Source: Shimia gijangensis (lineage in GTDB: Bacteria > Pseudomonadota > Alphaproteobacteria > Rhodobacterales > Rhodobacteraceae). From it: a stretch of DNA of 64,000 nt. The notes under the pieces are model-generated. The model made no database searches. It was not told the origin of the DNA and saw only the letters and a program-made list of their open reading frames with translations. Made by a program: the position numbers and the translations under genes. The stretch lies in the NCBI RefSeq assembly GCF_900142085.1, contig NZ_FQZQ01000016.1:42877-106876 (forward strand). The letters are read 5' to 3'. Shown piece after piece: positions 1-9,598 of this stretch (within the stretch, counting starts at the first letter, position 1; every line of letters begins with the position of its first letter).

Positions 1-118
1 ACGGGATCTGTTAAAAACTATCTATGTGTCAGGCTAGCCCGACTCATTGATCCACATCAAAGCTACTGAAAGCTTGCCGGATAAGTGTTGCCAAATTGTT
101 TCATTTTCCGTGGATAAT

Positions 119-805
119 TTACGCTACAAGCCGATATCCGCCGGATTCAGTGATCAAAAGGCGCGCGTTTGACGGGTCTGGTTCGATCTTTTGGCGCAAG
201 CGATAGATGTGAGTTTCAAGCGTATGCGTGGTGACACCTGCGTTGTAACCCCAAACTTCATGCAACAATACATCACGGGCCACGACGCCCTCGGTGGACC
301 GGTAGAGGAATTTCAGGATATTTGTTTCCTTCTCGGTCAGGCGTATTTTCTTCTCGTCTTCAGCGATCAAAATCTTCATCGCTGGTTTGAAGGTATACGG
401 ACCAAGCTGAAAAACAGCATCCTCAGATTGTTCGTGTTGGCGCAACTGAGCCCGAATCCGGGCCAGCAGAACCGGAAACTTGAATGGCTTGGTCACGTAA
501 TCATTGGCGCCCGCATCGAGCCCAAGAATAGTGTCCGCATCGGTATCATGGCCGGTCAACATCAACACCGGGCATTTAACGCCTTGTTTACGCATCAGAC
601 GACACAGCTCGCGGCCATCGGTATCCGGCAGACCCACATCAAGGATCATCAAGTCATAAAGACCCTCTTTGGCCTTAACCATCGCCTCGGCGCCATTGGC
701 CGCTTCGAAAACATCAAAGTCCTCGGTCATCACCAGCTGTTCGGACAGCGCTTCGCGCAGATCGTCATCATCGTCTACCAAAAGGATCTTTTTGAGTTGG
801 GCCAT
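119..805 (-). CDS. OmpR-type two-component response regulator
   Basis: This is a 228-residue DNA-binding response regulator, probably controlling transcription after phosphorylation by a histidine kinase that is not in the window. The receiver domain (about residues 5-120) has the acidic cluster D11-D15, the phospho-acceptor D56 in ILDVGLP, the switch threonine T84 and K106 in TKPF. A winged-helix effector domain follows and ends in GGYRLVA. The start at 805 is preferred over an in-frame ATG at 862 because AGGAGG lies 6 bases before it and the protein then opens directly with the receiver beta strand. It is transcribed away from ribA. The target genes cannot be deduced. Confidence 0.92.
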   Translation of the reverse strand: MAQLKKILLVDDDDDLREALSEQLVMTEDFDVFEAANGAEAMVKAKEGLYDLMILDVGLPDTDGRELCRLMRKQGVKCPVLMLTGHDTDADTILGLDAGANDYVTKPFKFPVLLARIRAQLRQHEQSEDAVFQLGPYTFKPAMKILIAEDEKKIRLTEKETNILKFLYRSTEGVVARDVLLHEVWGYNAGVTTHTLETHIYRLRQKIEPDPSNARLLITESGGYRLVA

Positions 806-974
806 CCGGGCCTCCTGTTGTCGTTCTTCGGTCTCTGAACTATTCATTTGGTTCGGTTTCACGTTTGAGACAAGAATTGCTGCAATTCTCTCACGCGGTC
901 GTGTAATCGCACGGTCAAATGTTTCATATTGCTACAAACAGGGCTACATCTGACTTTCCAGTCCCGAGGATGAC

Positions 975-2066
975 ATGAGTTTTGCACCCGACATCGTAGA
1001 ACGCCTGGCCCGAGCACGCTCGGATTTGCGCATGGGCGTGCCGATCTTGCTGACCGGAAGGGGCAAAGCAGCGTTGGTCATGGCCGCCGAAACGCTGAAC
1101 GAAGAACGTCTCAAGGACATGAAAGCTCTTGATGGGCAGCCAGTGCTGGCGATCACGTCACGGCGTGCAGAGACACTTAAGGCGCGTGCCTACGACGGTG
1201 ACATCGCACGAATCGAACTGCCAACCGACGCAGATCAAGCCTGGGTTCAAGGTGTGGCGAACCCCTCTGACGATCTGAACAAGCCGATGAAGGGGCCACT
1301 GCCGTCGCAACGCGACGGAGACGCCGGCCTGCATCGATCCGCGATTCAAATTGCCAAATCCGCTCGATTGTTGCCCGCTGCACTTGTTTTAACCCTGAAA
1401 AATGCCGCGTCTTTTGCGCTTGAGAATGGTTTGACAGTGATTCCGGCTGATCTGGCCAAACCGCATCTTGGAGCAACAAGCCCGTTGCACCCGGTTGTCC
1501 ATGCCCGCTTGCCTATGGATGCCGCAGAGGCAGGACGATTGCACATTTTCCGGCCCGAAGATGGCGCGGAAGAGCATTATGCAATTGAAATCGGCCGGCC
1601 CGCTCGGGACAAACCGGTTCTTGCCAGATTGCATTCCGCCTGTTTCACCGGCGATGTTTTAGGAAGCCTGAAATGCGATTGCGGGCCACAATTGCGCGGT
1701 GCTCTGGCGCAGATGGGGCACGAAGGTGCGGGCGTCTTGCTGTACCTTAATCAGGAAGGACGCGGCATCGGGTTGGCCAACAAAATGCGTGCCTATTCGC
1801 TTCAGGATCAAGGCTTTGATACGGTTCAGGCCAACCACCGACTTGGATTTGAAGACGATGAGCGAGATTTTCGAATTGGGGCTAACATCCTGAAAAAAAT
1901 GGGTTTTGCATCGGTTCGCTTGATGACCAACAATCCTCGCAAAATCTCGATGATGGAAAATGCGGGTGTTGATGTGGCGGAACGGGTCGCTTTGAAAGTG
2001 GGCGAGAACGCACACAACCAAGCCTATCTCGCCACCAAGGCGAAGAAGTCTGGGCACCTGCTGTGA
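975..2066 (+). CDS. ribA: GTP cyclohydrolase II (riboflavin synthesis)
   Basis: The enzyme opens the imidazole ring of GTP, the first committed step of riboflavin synthesis, in the cytoplasm. The catalytic half contains the three zinc cysteines C223, C234 and C236 in the CFTGD...CDCG signature, the EGRGIGL motif (261-267) and NNPRK (319-323). At 363 residues it is far longer than the roughly 200-residue E. coli RibA. The first 180 or so residues form an extension with no recognisable DHBP synthase motifs, a form I believe is common in this bacterial group. GAGGA precedes the ATG. Its stop overlaps the GTG start of the next gene, so the two are probably cotranscribed. Confidence 0.93.
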   Translation: MSFAPDIVERLARARSDLRMGVPILLTGRGKAALVMAAETLNEERLKDMKALDGQPVLAITSRRAETLKARAYDGDIARIELPTDADQAWVQGVANPSDDLNKPMKGPLPSQRDGDAGLHRSAIQIAKSARLLPAALVLTLKNAASFALENGLTVIPADLAKPHLGATSPLHPVVHARLPMDAAEAGRLHIFRPEDGAEEHYAIEIGRPARDKPVLARLHSACFTGDVLGSLKCDCGPQLRGALAQMGHEGAGVLLYLNQEGRGIGLANKMRAYSLQDQGFDTVQANHRLGFEDDERDFRIGANILKKMGFASVRLMTNNPRKISMMENAGVDVAERVALKVGENAHNQAYLATKAKKSGHLL

Positions 2067-2566
2067 GCCCTTATGACATGGTCCTGACACCGACGGGACT
2101 TCGGTTTTGGGGACGCAAATTTCCCTGCACAATTGGTCGGGGTGGCCTGCGCGTGGACAAGTGCGAAGGCGACGGCGCGACCCCTGTTGGGACTCATATT
2201 GTGACCGGGCTTTTGTATCGTCCTGACCGAATGGCCATGCCGACACCCTGGGCGATGGCGATTGGCAAAGACGATCTATGGTCTGACGCCAGCGAAGATA
2301 TTTTTTATAATCAAATGGTTAACGCACCATATGCCCCGAGTCACGAACGGCTATTTCGTTCTGATCCTCTGTATGATCTGGTTTTGATGACCGACTGGAA
2401 CTGGCCTGTCTCAAAACCCGGTAAAGGGTCTGCCATTTTTCTTCACCAGTATCGCCGTCCGGGATTTCCGACCGAAGGCTGCATCGCGTTTCGACGGGAT
2501 CACATGCGCTGGATCGCCGAACGCGCGGCGCCGGGAACCCGGCTGATCGTTCGGGATTTGGCTTGA
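2063..2566 (+). CDS. L,D-transpeptidase family (YkuD-type) protein
   Basis: This 167-residue protein resembles the catalytic domain of L,D-transpeptidases, which form 3-3 crosslinks in peptidoglycan or attach proteins to it. The histidine H128 and the catalytic cysteine C140 in TEGCIAF match the family's spaced His and Gly-Cys motif. No signal peptide is apparent, which is odd for a periplasmic enzyme, so either export is non-standard or the substrate is different. It starts with GTG inside the ribA stop (GTGA overlap), which indicates translational coupling to ribA. It converges with the PLP homeostasis gene, two bases away. Confidence 0.8.
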   Translation: MSPYDMVLTPTGLRFWGRKFPCTIGRGGLRVDKCEGDGATPVGTHIVTGLLYRPDRMAMPTPWAMAIGKDDLWSDASEDIFYNQMVNAPYAPSHERLFRSDPLYDLVLMTDWNWPVSKPGKGSAIFLHQYRRPGFPTEGCIAFRRDHMRWIAERAAPGTRLIVRDLA

Positions 2567-2567
2567 A

Positions 2568-3221
2568 TCAGCCGTAATCACGTTCGCCAAAGATGGCCGA
2601 GCCAACACGCACATGCGTGGCGCCCAAGGCGATGGCACGCTCAAAGTCGCTGCTCATTCCCATCGACAGGCCAGCCAATCCATTGCGTTCGGCAATTTTG
2701 GCCAGAAACGCAAAATGCAGCGACGGTTCTTCTTCGACAGGTGGAATACACATCAAGCCCTGTACGGGCAAATCCATGTCACGACATTCGGAAATGAAGG
2801 CGTCCGCATCTGCCGGAAGAATTCCCGCCTTTTGTGGCTCTTCCCCAGTGTTGACCTGAATAAACAGGTCCGGACAGGCCCCGATCTCTTGGGCCAGACG
2901 GGCCAGAGTATTTGCAAGCTTGGGGCGGTCCACCGAATGAATGGCCTCGAACAGTTGCATGGCCTGACGGGCCTTGTTGGTTTGGAGCGGGCCAATCAGA
3001 TGCACGTTGACGTTGTCATATCGGTTACGAAAGTCCGGCCACTTGCCGGCCGCTTCCTGAACTTTGTTTTCTCCAAACAGCCGGTGTCCCTGATCCAGTA
3101 CATCTGCCACGCGTTCATTTGGCTGCACTTTGGATACGGCAATCAAATGCGTCGAGCCCGCAAGGCGTCCAACCTGTTCTTCGGCTTTGTGGATACGTGC
3201 GGTGATTTCGGCAAGCGACAT
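2568..3221 (-). CDS. YggS/PROSC family PLP homeostasis protein
   Basis: This 217-residue single-domain TIM-barrel protein belongs to the family that binds pyridoxal 5'-phosphate and buffers its level in the cytoplasm. It has no known enzymatic activity. K31 in AVSKVQP is the PLP-binding lysine. Family motifs such as FGENKVQE, HLIGPLQTNK, VNTGEEPQKAG and MGMSSDFERAI are present, and the C-terminus carries the phosphate-binding VRVGSAIFGER. The length is typical and the gene looks intact. It stands alone between the ribA pair and the porin gene. Confidence 0.93.
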   Translation of the reverse strand: MSLAEITARIHKAEEQVGRLAGSTHLIAVSKVQPNERVADVLDQGHRLFGENKVQEAAGKWPDFRNRYDNVNVHLIGPLQTNKARQAMQLFEAIHSVDRPKLANTLARLAQEIGACPDLFIQVNTGEEPQKAGILPADADAFISECRDMDLPVQGLMCIPPVEEEPSLHFAFLAKIAERNGLAGLSMGMSSDFERAIALGATHVRVGSAIFGERDYG

Positions 3222-3274
3222 GGGTGGTCTCCGGAGGTCCTGATCTGTTTGCGCACTTGAACATGAAAGGCGCG

Positions 3275-3307
3275 CAAAAGAAAAGGGCAGGTCCGAAGAC
3301 CTGCCCT
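3275..3307 (-). terminator. Rho-independent terminator of the porin gene
   Basis: A perfect 10-bp stem (AGGGCAGGTC with its complement, positions 3284-3307) closes a four-base loop. On the minus strand it is followed by a T-rich tract (TTTCTTTT). It sits 26 bases after the porin stop codon and would end porin transcription before the downstream PLP homeostasis gene. Confidence 0.88.
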
Positions 3308-3332
3308 CTCTATAGGTTGTTTCAGTTCTAAA

Positions 3333-4223
3333 TTAGAACGAGAAACGAAGACCCAAGTCAGCGCGTGTGTTACCAGCCAAGCTAGCAATACCACCTTCGA
3401 GGAAGGTGCCGCCGCCCATACGGTGCTGGAAGCCCAGGCCGTAGTTTTCGTCGTTGATCGCGTCATCTGTGTTGATGTAGCCACGAACGAATGTCGAAGC
3501 ACCGGCTTGGTAGTTACCAGCGATACCCCATTTGGCGTTGCCGTCGTTGTCAGCATACTGGAGAGTACCGTCGAAGTTACCCCATGTGCCGCCGACTGTG
3601 GCTGCCCAGCTTGTGTCGCCAGCGATGTTCGAATCTTGGCCACCCAGAGCGAAGTTCCAGTTACCCATCGAGTAAGAAACGTGTGCAGCTACGCGGTCGT
3701 CAGTTTGTGTGTTGCCTTGGCCAGTCCAGGAGTACGAGAAGTGTACACCCCAGTTACCGGAAGACCACAGAACGTCGAGACCTTGTGCACCGGCACCACC
3801 AGAAGTGTATGCGTCTGCAGCAAAGTTATAAACAACGTTGGCATAGCCCAAACCAGTCAGACCAACCGAACCTGTGTACATGCCAGGCATGTTCTCGATC
3901 GCGCCCAATACTTGGCCAACCGAAACGGTGAAGCCTTGAGTGCTTACCCAGAAACGTGGAGTGTTGAAGCCAGCGCCGCCACCGGTGTAGCTTGAACGGT
4001 GCTCGTTAGACTGGTAGCGGATTTGCGCGCCAAACGACAGACCGTTGTCGGATTCTGCAGTTGCAGTTACGACGAGACGGAAGCGGCTTTCCAGCGTGGT
4101 TTCAGTTGCGGCGTTGTCTACATAGAGAACACCAAAACGGCCCAGGCCGCCAAAAGTTACGTCTGCAGCAGCAACACCAGCGGTTGCAACGAGAGCAGTC
4201 GTAGCGAAGAGAACTTTTTTCAT
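3333..4223 (-). CDS. Rhodobacter-type outer-membrane porin
   Basis: This predicted 296-residue general-diffusion porin has a cleavable signal peptide (MKKVLFATT... ending near AAAD, about residues 1-21). Amphipathic strands rich in Gly, Tyr, Asn and Trp follow, and the protein ends in RFSF with the C-terminal phenylalanine used for outer-membrane assembly. The start at 4223 places a GAGGGA ribosome site upstream. A further upstream ATG at 4250 would only add residues before the signal peptide. The codon choice is strongly biased toward preferred codons, and with the strong terminator this suggests high expression. The 389-base region before it is shared with the divergent lipoprotein gene. 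Confidence 0.92.
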   Translation of the reverse strand: MKKVLFATTALVATAGVAAADVTFGGLGRFGVLYVDNAATETTLESRFRLVVTATAESDNGLSFGAQIRYQSNEHRSSYTGGGAGFNTPRFWVSTQGFTVSVGQVLGAIENMPGMYTGSVGLTGLGYANVVYNFAADAYTSGGAGAQGLDVLWSSGNWGVHFSYSWTGQGNTQTDDRVAAHVSYSMGNWNFALGGQDSNIAGDTSWAATVGGTWGNFDGTLQYADNDGNAKWGIAGNYQAGASTFVRGYINTDDAINDENYGLGFQHRMGGGTFLEGGIASLAGNTRADLGLRFSF

Positions 4224-4612
4224 AGTTTTTCCCTCGGATTTCCAATTCATGCGCCCAAACCGGTGAATCCAGAATGGGTATGAAGGGTGTCTCGCTCTTT
4301 TCGGGGTCTCATTGCAAGCATCCGAAGGCCCAACCGGTCAGAGTCGGTAAAAATGGTGCAGGGATGCCACAGTTTCCGGCTGCAATACGGACTTCGGCAA
4401 AAGTAAGCCTATGGAAACAGGTGCTTCACGCGCGTGCGATCTTGCTGAAAGTTGACCACATCACATTAGATCTGCAAGCGTCGAATTGATTGTGACGACC
4501 GGTATGACGACCGGTATAATGGCTCACTTTGGGCTGCCTCTCTATATATAGCCTTGCTCAAACGCACCAGCTTGGCTAGGACATATGCAAAGCGATGATC
4601 TGGGCAAGAGAC
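4224..4612. other. Divergent intergenic region, porin / DUF3576 lipoprotein
   Basis: This 389-base stretch holds no convincing gene. A 71-codon frame at 4274-4489 has no family resemblance. The right-hand part contains a TATAAT hexamer and a tandem 12-base repeat (see 4494-4520). The rest presumably holds the porin promoter and its 5' untranslated leader. Confidence 0.6.
4494..4520 (+). promoter_or_regulatory. Tandem 12-mer overlapping a -10 box
   Basis: Two perfect back-to-back copies of GACGACCGGTAT occupy 4494-4505 and 4506-4517, each containing the palindrome ACCGGT. The second copy runs into TATAAT (4515-4520), a perfect -10 hexamer facing the lipoprotein gene. The -35 side is poor (TTGTGA or TGTGAC at 18-19 bp), which fits an activator-dependent or repressed promoter. 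That the repeat is an operator is an inference. Confidence 0.45.
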
Positions 4613-5122
4613 ATGAAGCAGCGTGGCGTTTTCGGAATACTAGCAATGTGTGCAGCGCTTGTGATGTTGTCGTCCTGTGGGCGAAACAAGTCAAACGACG
4701 GTGGCGCAGATGCCTATTTGAACCGTTCTGACGTTGGTAACCCTGTTGAAAGCATCCAGATCACCGGGTCGAAAAATGACTCGACCATTTGGGATGTCTT
4801 CGCTCCGGACAATTCAGATATTACTGTGCGGGTAAACAAGTACATTTGGAATGCCTCTCTGGAAGTCCTTGATTTTCTTCCGGTCCAGTCGGTCGATCCC
4901 TTCTCGGGTGTGATTGTAACCGGGTATGGCACACCTCCTGGTGGCGGGCGCTCTTATCGCGCGACTGTTTATGTTCGCGACCCATCTTTGGATGCGCGTG
5001 CTTTGCATGTTGCGATGCAGACCCGTGGTGGGTCAGCTGTCTCTCCTGCGACGGTTAAAGCCGTTGAGGATGCCATCCTGACACGCGCACGTCAGTTGCG
5101 TATTGCCGACGGCAAACTGTAG
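4613..5122 (+). CDS. DUF3576 lipoprotein
   Basis: This 169-residue predicted lipoprotein has a lipobox, LSSC, after a short hydrophobic segment (about residues 5-22), followed by a DUF3576-like body (the VPNPVESIQITG-like entry through TVYVRDPSLDARALHVAMQT). Its function is unknown. DUF3576 genes are typically found close to leuS in Alphaproteobacteria, and here leuS lies 1.5 kb downstream beyond an inserted glycosyltransferase gene. The start at 4613 is chosen because it gives a standard signal peptide. An ATG six codons earlier is possible. Confidence 0.8.
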   Translation: MKQRGVFGILAMCAALVMLSSCGRNKSNDGGADAYLNRSDVGNPVESIQITGSKNDSTIWDVFAPDNSDITVRVNKYIWNASLEVLDFLPVQSVDPFSGVIVTGYGTPPGGGRSYRATVYVRDPSLDARALHVAMQTRGGSAVSPATVKAVEDAILTRARQLRIADGKL

Positions 5123-5148
5123 TTCAAACAGCTTTTCGCAGGTTTTCC

Positions 5149-6405
5149 TTATGAAAACTTGCCGGGCTGCATCTCGGCCAACCGATCAATCCACTCGAGT
5201 TGCTTAGGCAGACAGACGTCTTTCAGATCGTATCGCGATATCGCAACTTTGCGCGAGGATGTCGCCAGTGCGTCGCGCATGTCGGAATCAGAAAGAACGG
5301 TGCAAATTTCGTCCACCATCCTGTCCTGGTCAAAAAACGGGAACAATCGCCCGGTATCCCCGTGTGAAATCACCTCTGTGACCGGTGGCGTGTCACTGGC
5401 CACAATCGGCGCCCCGATTGCCATGGCTTCAATCAATGACCAGCTAAGGACAAATGGATAGGTCAGATACACGTGAGCCCGGCTGATCTGCATCATGCTC
5501 AAGTATGTTTCATAGGGTATGCGACCCAGAAAATGCACGCGCTGCCAGTCCTTTGTTGGAATACGGCCCCGTACCTCATCGATAAATATTTGTTTCCAGG
5601 TTTGGCCTTTGGCAGGTCGCGCACCGTAGCTCACCCCATCACCACCAACCATCAGAATGCGCGCATCTGGCCGTTCTTTTAACAACCGTGGCAACGCGCG
5701 CATGAACACATGATAGCCGCGGTACGGTTCAAAGTTGCGATTCACAAATGTTATTACTTCGTCTTCACGAGTCAGAACCTCGCCGGTTTCCAGTTTAATG
5801 CTGGCATCCGAATTGGGACAAAACACCTCTGTATCAATGCCATCGTGAATCACGCTGATCCGATCCCGCACCGAGGCTGGGTATGTGTTGGCCTGAAACT
5901 CTGTAGGAGAGATGCCAAGGTTGCCAACTTCCAGATGCATGAAATTGCTGAGGTTCTTCAACCGTAACCGGATTGGCTCTTCATCTGGCGCGTGCTGCGG
6001 GAACTCCGGATCAAAGCCGGCTTCTCCATTGATTGAATCGTAATACAATTCGCAAAACAACCCGATCCGGGCCTCTGGCCATAAATCGCGTAAAAACATC
6101 GATTCCCCCCAGCCAGGATGCGCCACAATGACATCCGGCGAGAACCCTCGTTTCTTCAATTTCATCGCGGCAGAATAACAAGATTCGGCGCGCAAAAGCT
6201 TGCTCTCAAAATCCACGAGCCATGGATGCAACCCTGTCGAGGGTTGGCGTTTGATCGTGTAGGGGATTAATTCGACCCCCTTCCACTTGGCAGGCTCTTT
6301 GACCCGCAGCGTCAATGAGACAACCTTATGTCCTTTGGTGGCCAGCGCTGGTGCCAGATGTTTGAATTGACCGGGGAAATTCTGATGGATGAAAAGAATA
6401 TTCAT
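5149..6405 (-). CDS. GT-B family (GT4-like) glycosyltransferase
   Basis: This is a 418-residue cytoplasmic glycosyltransferase, probably adding a sugar to a surface polysaccharide or lipid. The N-terminal Rossmann domain starts MNILFIHQNFPGQF. The C-terminal donor-binding domain has FVNRNFEPYRGYHVFMRALP, a LGRIPYE segment, and the ALSWSLIEAMAIGAPIVASD-type EAM motif characteristic of GT4 enzymes. The start at 6405 excludes 35 codons of non-conserved sequence. It runs opposite to leuS and separates leuS from its usual DUF3576 neighbour, so it may be a later insertion. Donor and acceptor are unknown. Confidence 0.82.
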   Translation of the reverse strand: MNILFIHQNFPGQFKHLAPALATKGHKVVSLTLRVKEPAKWKGVELIPYTIKRQPSTGLHPWLVDFESKLLRAESCYSAAMKLKKRGFSPDVIVAHPGWGESMFLRDLWPEARIGLFCELYYDSINGEAGFDPEFPQHAPDEEPIRLRLKNLSNFMHLEVGNLGISPTEFQANTYPASVRDRISVIHDGIDTEVFCPNSDASIKLETGEVLTREDEVITFVNRNFEPYRGYHVFMRALPRLLKERPDARILMVGGDGVSYGARPAKGQTWKQIFIDEVRGRIPTKDWQRVHFLGRIPYETYLSMMQISRAHVYLTYPFVLSWSLIEAMAIGAPIVASDTPPVTEVISHGDTGRLFPFFDQDRMVDEICTVLSDSDMRDALATSSRKVAISRYDLKDVCLPKQLEWIDRLAEMQPGKFS

Positions 6406-6576
6406 AAGGTTTGCCTGCTGAAAAATGTCTTTTGTTTTGTATATCTCAAATTCTAGCCCGAAACAGGGCTGCATTTTTTTCATTTGAAACGCTCTGCCCC
6501 TAGACCGCAAGGCTCTGGGCGCATATCACCTCCTGCAAAATGCTCAAAAGCACGTTACGTTCGAAAGGTGACACAC

Positions 6577-9114
6577 ATGTCGCGCTACTCTGCCGCCGAG
6601 ATCGAAGCCAAATGGCAAGAGGCCTGGTCCAAAACCGAGACTTTCAAAGCCGTTCGGGATGAATCCAAGCCCAAATACTATGTGCTGGAAATGTTTCCGT
6701 ACCCTTCGGGTCGCATCCATATGGGGCATGTGCGCAACTATACGATGGGCGATGTGATCGCGCGCTATAAGATGTCGACCGGCCACAATGTGCTGCACCC
6801 AATGGGGTGGGATGCCTTTGGAATGCCTGCAGAAAACGCCGCTATGGCCATTGGGGGTCACCCCAAGGACTGGACCTATGGCAATATTGCAGACATGCGC
6901 GACCAGATGAAGCCGCTGGGCCTGTCGATTGATTGGAGCCGCGAATTCGCCACCTGTGATCCAGAGTACTATGGCCAACAGCAAGCGCTGTTCCTGGATT
7001 TCCTTGAAAAGGGTTTGGTTTATCGCAAGAACGCCGTGGTGAACTGGGATCCGGTCGACATGACGGTTCTGGCCAACGAACAGGTCGAAGGTGGCCGTGG
7101 CTGGCGTTCGGGTGCATTGGTCGAACGTCGCGAGCTGACCCAATGGTTCTTTAAAATCTCGGACATGTCCGAAGAATTGCTGTCAGCACTGGACGGGTTG
7201 GACAACTGGCCCGCCAAAGTGCGTCTGATGCAGGAAAACTGGATCGGCAAATCACGCGGTCTTCAGTTTGCATTTGAACGCACCGACGATGGCGACGCGA
7301 TTGAGGTCTACACCACGCGTCCCGACACGCTGAACGGTGCGTCGTTCGTGGGTATTTCGCCAGACCATCCGCTGTCCAAAGAGCTTGAGAAATCCAACGC
7401 TGATCTGGCAGCCTTCAACGTCGAGGCCCGCAAAGGCGGCACGACGGAAGAAGCGATTGAGACCGCGCCCAAGCTTGGGTTTGATACAGGGCTCAAGGTC
7501 AAACATCCGCTGACCGGGGACGAGTTGCCGGTTTGGGTCGCTAACTTTATTCTGATGGGATACGGCACCGGCGCGATTTTTGCCTGTCCGGCCCATGACC
7601 AGCGCGATCTTGATTTCTGCCGCAAATACGATCTGCCCGTCATAGATACTTTCTATGCGCTGGAGGATCCCAAGCCTGTGGCAAATGAAGCCTTTGTGCC
7701 GCCCAAGTCGGACAAAGTGAAATGGGTCGACCATTTCGCAGGCCTTGATGAAGCCACCGGGCAGGAAGCCATCGACGCCACCATCGCGTTTGCCGAAAAG
7801 GGCGGATGGGGCAAAGGTGTTACCAAATACCGCCTGCGTGATTGGGGCCTGTCCCGTCAGCGTTATTGGGGTTGCCCGATTCCGGTTGTGCATTGTGACG
7901 ACTGTGGCGTGGTGCCTGAGAAAAAAGAAAACCTGCCGATTGAGCTGCCCTATGATGTCACCCTGGACGTTCCCGGCAATCCGCTCGACCGTCACCCGAC
8001 GTGGCGAAACTGTGCCTGCCCGTCATGCGGCAAGGACGCCCAGCGCGAGACAGATACGATGGATACCTTTGTGGATTCGTCATGGTATTTTGCGCGTTTC
8101 ACCGCGCCACGCGCCGAAACGCCAACCAATCTGGACGATGCCACCTATTGGATGAACGTCGATCAGTACATCGGCGGTATCGAGCACGCGATTCTGCACC
8201 TGTTGTATTCACGGTTCTTTGCTCGTGCGATGCAGGTTTGTGGCCATCTGCCGGAATCGGCCAAAGAGCCCTTTGATGCCCTGTTCACCCAAGGCATGGT
8301 CACGCATGAGATTTATCAGACCCGCGATGAAAAAGGCCGGCCTGTCTATCACCTGCCCGAAGACGTGGCAGACGGCAAACTGATCGCAACCGGCGAAGCG
8401 GTTGAAATCATCCCTTCGGCCAAAATGTCGAAGTCGAAGAAAAACGTCGTCGATCCGGTCAGCATCATCTCATCCTTTGGTGCCGACACCGCGCGCTGGT
8501 TCGTTCTGTCCGATTCGCCCCCCGAGCGGGATGTGGAATGGACGGCGTCGGGCGCCGAAGCGTCGCACAAACACCTGAGCCGGGTTTGGAATCTGTGTGA
8601 CAAGATCGGCGCGATGGACCCCGCAGCCACAGGTCAAGGCGACGAAGACCTCTTGCGCGAAATGCACAAAGCCATCCGCGATGTGACTCTTGGTGTCGAA
8701 AGCTTTGGCTTTAACGCCTCGATTGCGAAACTCTATGGCTTCACCAACACGCTGGCGAAATCCAAAGCAGGTGCGGTCGCCCAAAAACAAGCGATCAAAA
8801 CGCTGGCGCAGCTGATGGCCCCAATGACGCCACATCTGGCCGAAGATATCTGGGCCCATCAGGGTGGCGAAGGTCTGGTGATTGACGCTCCTTGGCCGGT
8901 CGCGGATGAAGCCATGCTGGTTGAAGCCAACGTGACCTTGCCGATTCAGATCAACGGCAAACGCCGCGCGGAAATCAGCGTGCCTGCAGATATGTCGAAG
9001 GAAGAGGTTGAAAAAATCGCCCTCGCCAACGAAGCTGTGATCAAAGCGCTGGATGGGGCCCAGCCCAAGAAACTGATTGTTGTCCCCGGTCGGATTGTAA
9101 ATGTCGTCATTTAG
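6577..9114 (+). CDS. leuS: Leucyl-tRNA synthetase
   Basis: This 845-residue class Ia synthetase charges tRNA-Leu. The HIGH-type motif appears as HMGH (residues 48-51) and the second ATP motif as KMSKS (616-620). The CP1 editing domain lies between them with [14 protein letters not shown], and a zinc-type cysteine pair occurs in the inserted region (HCDDCG and CPSCGK). The start at 6577 follows AAAGGTG and matches the family N-terminus [13 protein letters not shown]. The length is normal. The downstream lptE gene begins inside its last codons. Confidence 0.98.
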   Translation: MSRYSAAEIEAKWQEAWSKTETFKAVRDESKPKYYVLEMFPYPSGRIHMGHVRNYTMGDVIARYKMSTGHNVLHPMGWDAFGMPAENAAMAIGGHPKDWTYGNIADMRDQMKPLGLSIDWSREFATCDPEYYGQQQALFLDFLEKGLVYRKNAVVNWDPVDMTVLANEQVEGGRGWRSGALVERRELTQWFFKISDMSEELLSALDGLDNWPAKVRLMQENWIGKSRGLQFAFERTDDGDAIEVYTTRPDTLNGASFVGISPDHPLSKELEKSNADLAAFNVEARKGGTTEEAIETAPKLGFDTGLKVKHPLTGDELPVWVANFILMGYGTGAIFACPAHDQRDLDFCRKYDLPVIDTFYALEDPKPVANEAFVPPKSDKVKWVDHFAGLDEATGQEAIDATIAFAEKGGWGKGVTKYRLRDWGLSRQRYWGCPIPVVHCDDCGVVPEKKENLPIELPYDVTLDVPGNPLDRHPTWRNCACPSCGKDAQRETDTMDTFVDSSWYFARFTAPRAETPTNLDDATYWMNVDQYIGGIEHAILHLLYSRFFARAMQVCGHLPESAKEPFDALFTQGMVTHEIYQTRDEKGRPVYHLPEDVADGKLIATGEAVEIIPSAKMSKSKKNVVDPVSIISSFGADTARWFVLSDSPPERDVEWTASGAEASHKHLSRVWNLCDKIGAMDPAATGQGDEDLLREMHKAIRDVTLGVESFGFNASIAKLYGFTNTLAKSKAGAVAQKQAIKTLAQLMAPMTPHLAEDIWAHQGGEGLVIDAPWPVADEAMLVEANVTLPIQINGKRRAEISVPADMSKEEVEKIALANEAVIKALDGAQPKKLIVVPGRIVNVVI

Positions 9115-9598
9115 TCGCCGAAGCTTTCTAGTACTTGCTGCTGCCGGACCTTTGCTGGCGGGCTGCGGGTTCACGCCAACCTATGGGACCGACGGCAAGG
9201 CGAGCGGTCTGCTGGGTCAGGTGATCGTCGACGAACCGAATGACAACAACACCTATCTTCTGGGCCGCGAGCTGGAAGACAGGCTTGGGCGCGTGTCTTC
9301 TGGTAACTATGGCCTGTCCATTGCGGTCGTCACGGAAGAACGCAGTACCGGTAAAACCATCAGCGGCGTGACCTCGCGGTATGATGTTGTTGGGGACGCG
9401 ACATTTGCGTTGCGCGATTTGTCGTCCGGTCAGGTTCTGACTTCGGGGAAAGCCCGCAACTATACTGGGTATTCGGCTACGGGCACCTCAGCGGCGACAT
9501 TGGCCGCGCAAGACGATGCCTATGAGCGCCTTATGGTGATCCTGACCGATCAGATTATGGCCAGCCTGTGGGCATGGTCTGCCAAGAGCGCCACATGA
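9101..9598 (+). CDS. lptE: LPS-assembly lipoprotein LptE
   Basis: This 165-residue outer-membrane lipoprotein is the predicted plug and partner of LptD in lipopolysaccharide export. A signal peptide with an Arg pair ([12 protein letters not shown]) ends in the lipobox LAGC, followed by GFTPTYG, which is typical of LptE. It overlaps the 3' end of leuS by 14 bases, and its own stop overlaps the holA start (ATGA). The leuS-lptE-holA order is a classic conserved block, which supports the call despite low sequence conservation of LptE. Confidence 0.9.
   Translation: MSSFSRRSFLVLAAAGPLLAGCGFTPTYGTDGKASGLLGQVIVDEPNDNNTYLLGRELEDRLGRVSSGNYGLSIAVVTEERSTGKTISGVTSRYDVVGDATFALRDLSSGQVLTSGKARNYTGYSATGTSAATLAAQDDAYERLMVILTDQIMASLWAWSAKSAT

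Noticed and set aside
4274..4489. A 71-codon frame upstream of the porin
   Set aside because: No ribosome site, no family resemblance, and it lies in a region that must hold divergent promoters.
6406..6576. A T-box or leader-peptide attenuator before leuS
   Set aside because: The 171-base gap to the divergent glycosyltransferase gene has no leucine-codon run or recognisable antiterminator/terminator pair.
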